Below, piece after piece: positions 61,755-64,000 of a stretch of 64,000 bases of DNA. A program made the translations under genes and the position numbers. Where the stretch lies: positions 1 to 64,000 of the forward strand of contig NZ_JAHYSS010000008.1 of the NCBI RefSeq assembly GCF_019802255.1. Reading direction: 5' to 3'. The notes below the pieces were generated by a model. The model was given only the letters and a program-made list of their open reading frames with translations. It was not told the origin of the DNA and searched no databases. Every line of letters starts with the position of its first letter. The stretch's first letter is position 1. Source of the stretch: Pedobacter polysacchareus (GTDB taxonomy: Bacteria; Bacteroidota; Bacteroidia; Sphingobacteriales; Sphingobacteriaceae).

Positions 61755-62276
61755 ATGGAAGCAAAAAATAATATCACTACCCTTCATCATCTATTAGATT
61801 ATGAAATTAGCAGATTCATCAGTGCCGAAGTTGAATTAAAAAGCAGTTTGGGAAAATGGACGAACCAAGCGGAGTCATTACAGCTAAAATCGGTATTACT
61901 AAAATACCATGATTTTATTGATCAGCACATTACGGGAATTGAAAATTTCATAGATAAAGAGCAAATCGGAATAATGGCTATCAGTAATCCAGTGATGCTC
62001 GCTTTGATAAATGATACGGATGAATGTCTTTCCTTTTGCAGCAATTCGGAGACCAAAGATGCATGTTTATTGGCCTGTGTGCAGGTAATTAATCATTATA
62101 AAATAGCGACTTATGGCACCGCATCAGCTCATGCGGGATTATTGGAATTGGCGGTAGATGCTGGGATATTTCATGAAGCGGAAATTAATGAAAAGCACAT
62201 TGACGATCGGCTTTCTCAGTTGGCAAAATATGAAATCAATATGAAGGCAAAATCACCTATTTCCTTACCAGGATAA
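61755..62276 (+). CDS. DUF892-type ferritin-like stress protein (YciE/YciF family)
   Basis: A 173-residue helical-bundle protein. TTLHHLLDYEISRFISAEVELKSSLGKWTN and the EAEINEKHID end fit the YciE/YciF (DUF892) pattern; acidic residues spaced in helices 1 and 4 could bind iron. The family is induced by stress. The divergent paired-site promoter upstream would activate it. Assigned by sequence pattern with moderate certainty. It ends 12 nt before the converging regulator gene. Confidence 0.7.
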   Translation: MEAKNNITTLHHLLDYEISRFISAEVELKSSLGKWTNQAESLQLKSVLLKYHDFIDQHITGIENFIDKEQIGIMAISNPVMLALINDTDECLSFCSNSETKDACLLACVQVINHYKIATYGTASAHAGLLELAVDAGIFHEAEINEKHIDDRLSQLAKYEINMKAKSPISLPG

Positions 62277-62288
62277 TGGTGTTTCCAA

Positions 62289-63329
62289 TTAGTTTTTTAG
62301 TGCTGCCAATCGGAGGGGGTCTATGATCATAATTTTATTGGAGTCTCTCATGATTAAGCCGTCTTTTTTGAAATCACTTAAAACCCGGCTAACGGTTTCT
62401 GTAGCCATTCCAGACATTGCAGCCAGGTTTTCCCTGGAGATGTCTATCCATTCCTTATGGCAGTTGATTTTTTTAGGATACAATCGGAGCAGCAATTGAG
62501 ACATCCGTTTTCGTACTGAAAAATATGCAAATTCAATGAGTTGATCTTCATTTCTAAGGTTATTCATTGCGATGATTTCGATGAATTTTTTTGATAGATC
62601 AGAAAATCGATTGATCAAGGGATCCAGAATCTTTCGGGGAAATATATAGATCAGGGTCTCCTCTATGGTTTCAGCTGTTTCATGATATGCTTCTGCTGAA
62701 AAGTAGGAATTGATTCCAAAATACTGATTTTCCCTATAAATTCCGGTGACCAGCTCACGCCCGTCTGCTGTTGTTTTTATAGTTTTTACAGCGCCTTCGG
62801 CGATGAGGTATAGGGAATCTGCTAAGTCCTCCTCATAATAAAGGACCTGGCTTTTTTTAAAACGTCTAAGTCTGGATTCAGTGACTATTTTATTAAAAGC
62901 TTCAATTCCATTTTGGGTGTTTTCCAAATGAACGATTGGATCTTGCTGTTTTTTCTGCTCCGTAGCTTTTTTTAGTCTCATTTCAATAGTTTGCAGTATA
63001 TCGATATCCTCAAAGGGTTGTATTAAATAATCATCAGCTCCTAAGGTCATGCCCTTCCTGATTTCCTTCGGGTCATTTTTAGAGGTTAGGAATATAAATA
63101 AAGGAATTTGGATCTGTTGTTTAATCAGTAGGAATGTCATATATCCATCAATATCCGATAGGGTAGTATTGCATAAAATGAGGTCAGGAAGGAATGCTAA
63201 GACTTGTTCAACGCCTTGTTTTCCATTAGCAGCTTCTTTAACTTCGTAATTGGCCATTTTTAACAGTGTTGCCATGCTGGCTCTTGACGCGCTCTCACTC
63301 TCAATTATGAGAATTCTATACATTTTCAT
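62289..63329 (-). CDS. CRP/FNR-family regulator with an N-terminal pseudo-receiver domain
   Basis: A 346-residue protein. Residues 1-125 are receiver-like, but all key positions are altered: the acidic pair reads E10-S11, the phospho-acceptor Asp is Asn54 (LILCNTTL) and the KPF Lys is Gln104 (IQPF), while T82 is kept. It should therefore not be phosphorylated. Residues about 140-265 are a cyclic-nucleotide-type beta-roll with GAVKTIKTTADGRELVTGIY; FNR Fe-S cysteines are absent. The C-terminal helix-turn-helix (about 297-335) has ATETVSRVL: E311, S314 and R315 match the FNR pattern E-x-x-S-R, the half-site TTGAT readers, and not the CRP pattern E-x-x-G-R. It is the likely activator of the paired sites. 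Ligand is unknown. Confidence 0.92.
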   Translation of the reverse strand: MKMYRILIIESESASRASMATLLKMANYEVKEAANGKQGVEQVLAFLPDLILCNTTLSDIDGYMTFLLIKQQIQIPLFIFLTSKNDPKEIRKGMTLGADDYLIQPFEDIDILQTIEMRLKKATEQKKQQDPIVHLENTQNGIEAFNKIVTESRLRRFKKSQVLYYEEDLADSLYLIAEGAVKTIKTTADGRELVTGIYRENQYFGINSYFSAEAYHETAETIEETLIYIFPRKILDPLINRFSDLSKKFIEIIAMNNLRNEDQLIEFAYFSVRKRMSQLLLRLYPKKINCHKEWIDISRENLAAMSGMATETVSRVLSDFKKDGLIMRDSNKIMIIDPLRLAALKN

Positions 63330-63534
63330 GAGTGATCAATTAGGTGTACAATTTTTTGTTAACTTTTTGCTGGCATTGAAAAATTGTTTTGCTGGTTTGT
63401 TTAACGAATCTAGTTATAATATTTCTATGTTTGAAAGGCTTTGGTTGGATTTTGAAAATTGTATAATAATCGTAAAACAATTGTATAGCATCTGTATAAC
63501 AATGTAAACTAAGTGTGAAGTTTATCCCTGTTAA

Positions 63535-64000
63535 TTAAGCCTGGTCATGGTTTAAATTGGGAGCATGTTTGGCTTTTGAGAGTTTGCTATAGAGCAGCAT
63601 TCCGACTGGAATTGGGAGCCAGAACGTAAGAAACCGGAATAACAAAGTAACAATTAGAGCGGCGTGTATAGGAATCCCTAATTTCGTGAGGAAATAGGTC
63701 ATCGCACTTTCATAGGCGATTAATGCGCCTGGAGATATGGGGAGTGCGGCTATAATCTGGCTCAAGATAACTACAAATGATATTTTAGAGATAGGGAGAT
63801 CTAAATGAAAGCCATGTAAAATGGAATATACGGTGCAGATATCCAGTAGGATAATTAAAACATGAATCAGCATGACGATTAACGAAGTTCTTTTGTGGTT
63901 TAATAAACTCCTGAACAGCCCTGGCTGGTCGTCTGGTAGGTACGGAATTTGATTCTTTTTTAAGTATTTCCTGAAAAATGGAAATTTAATGAGTTTCTTT
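63535..64000 (-). CDS. Flippase-like membrane protein (LPG-synthase TM region, UPF0104), 5'-partial
   Basis: The visible C-terminal 154 residues run off the right edge of the window. The frame is open back to the edge (KFPFFRKYLKK and DDQPGLFRSLLNHKRTS precede MLIHVLIILLDICTVYS). Four hydrophobic segments and IIAALPISPGALIAYESAMTYFLTKLG, then VTLLFRFLTFWLPIPVGMLLY, match the lysylphosphatidylglycerol synthase membrane-region family, which includes flippases such as MprF and YbhN. The apparent internal start at 63873 is not real. The preceding 205 nt (63330-63534) hold the promoter area of the regulator and show no gene. Confidence 0.85.
   Translation of the reverse strand, partial: KKLIKFPFFRKYLKKNQIPYLPDDQPGLFRSLLNHKRTSLIVMLIHVLIILLDICTVYSILHGFHLDLPISKISFVVILSQIIAALPISPGALIAYESAMTYFLTKLGIPIHAALIVTLLFRFLTFWLPIPVGMLLYSKLSKAKHAPNLNHDQA

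Noticed and set aside
63330..63534. Self-regulation of the CRP/FNR gene through a paired site
   Set aside because: The upstream 205 nt hold only a TGATCAATT sequence with wrong spacing; no pair with 22-bp offset was found.
1..64000. CRISPR arrays, rRNA genes, complete insertion sequences or prophage
   Set aside because: No regularly spaced direct repeats, no rRNA sequence, no transposase and no phage structural genes other than the isolated sheath gene were seen.

Overview
The window looks like chromosomal DNA of a soil or freshwater Bacteroidota, most likely Sphingobacteriaceae (Pedobacter-like). The reasons are two SusC/SusD pairs, an ECF sigma/FecR pair, DUF4974 and DUF1735-type lipoproteins, a DUF6266 protein, promoters of the TTTG-N19-TAnnTTTG type and almost no Shine-Dalgarno sequences. 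The genus is inference.

Layout. (1) 1-1.4 kb: a tyrosine integrase that has lost its catalytic C-terminus, lying 3' of a tRNA-Lys(UUU) gene; this is probably the decayed edge of a tRNA-integrated element. (2) 1.6-11 kb: mixed genes, namely two AraC regulators flanking a secreted serine hydrolase, a methyltransferase, a DUF6266 protein, a 50-residue membrane protein, an unrecognised 447-residue protein, a PAS histidine kinase and a small membrane protein. (3) 11-22.5 kb: a polysaccharide utilisation locus (PUL) controlled by an ECF sigma/FecR pair, with STN-SusC, SusD, a DUF1735-type lipoprotein, a GH20-like enzyme and a GH89 alpha-N-acetylglucosaminidase; it probably acts on GlcNAc-containing glycans. 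(4) 22.5-38.3 kb, minus strand: an alginate PUL with two-domain PL6, SusE-like lipoprotein, SusD, SusC, SDR reductase, MFS uronate transporter, esterase, KdgF, PL17 oligoalginate lyase, FadR-type GntR regulator and a PL7-like lipoprotein lyase. Two large palindromes built on TTGGTnnACCAA are the likely GntR operators. (5) 38.6-42.6 kb: an Ntn-hydrolase, an orphan contractile-tail sheath protein, a secreted unknown protein and a zinc-ribbon protein. (6) 42.7-63.3 kb: a dense stress cluster with CheB-like, BON, Hsp20, three-gene PIG-L/GT4/glycosidase, TolC-HlyD-ABC exporter, MgtA-type ATPase, LOG-family, phosphoglycerate mutase, two UspA, TerB-like and DUF892 genes, ending with a CRP/FNR-family regulator fused to a degenerate receiver domain. 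(7) The right edge carries a cut-off flippase-like membrane protein.

The main discovery is in region 6. At five intergenic positions there are six pairs of 12-bp FNR-like sites (TGAy-N4-rTCA). Every pair is offset by exactly 22 bp, and the proximal site lies 27-28 bp before a TTTA/TTTG element resembling the Bacteroidota -7 box. This geometry suggests one activator-controlled regulon covering about 20 genes. The pseudo-receiver/CRP protein at 62289-63329 is the obvious candidate activator because its recognition helix carries the FNR-type E-x-x-S-R contact motif. The gene content (Hsp20, Usp, BON, cation ATPase, DUF892, exporter) resembles dormancy or low-oxygen regulons such as DosR or ANR in other phyla, but by a different regulator architecture.
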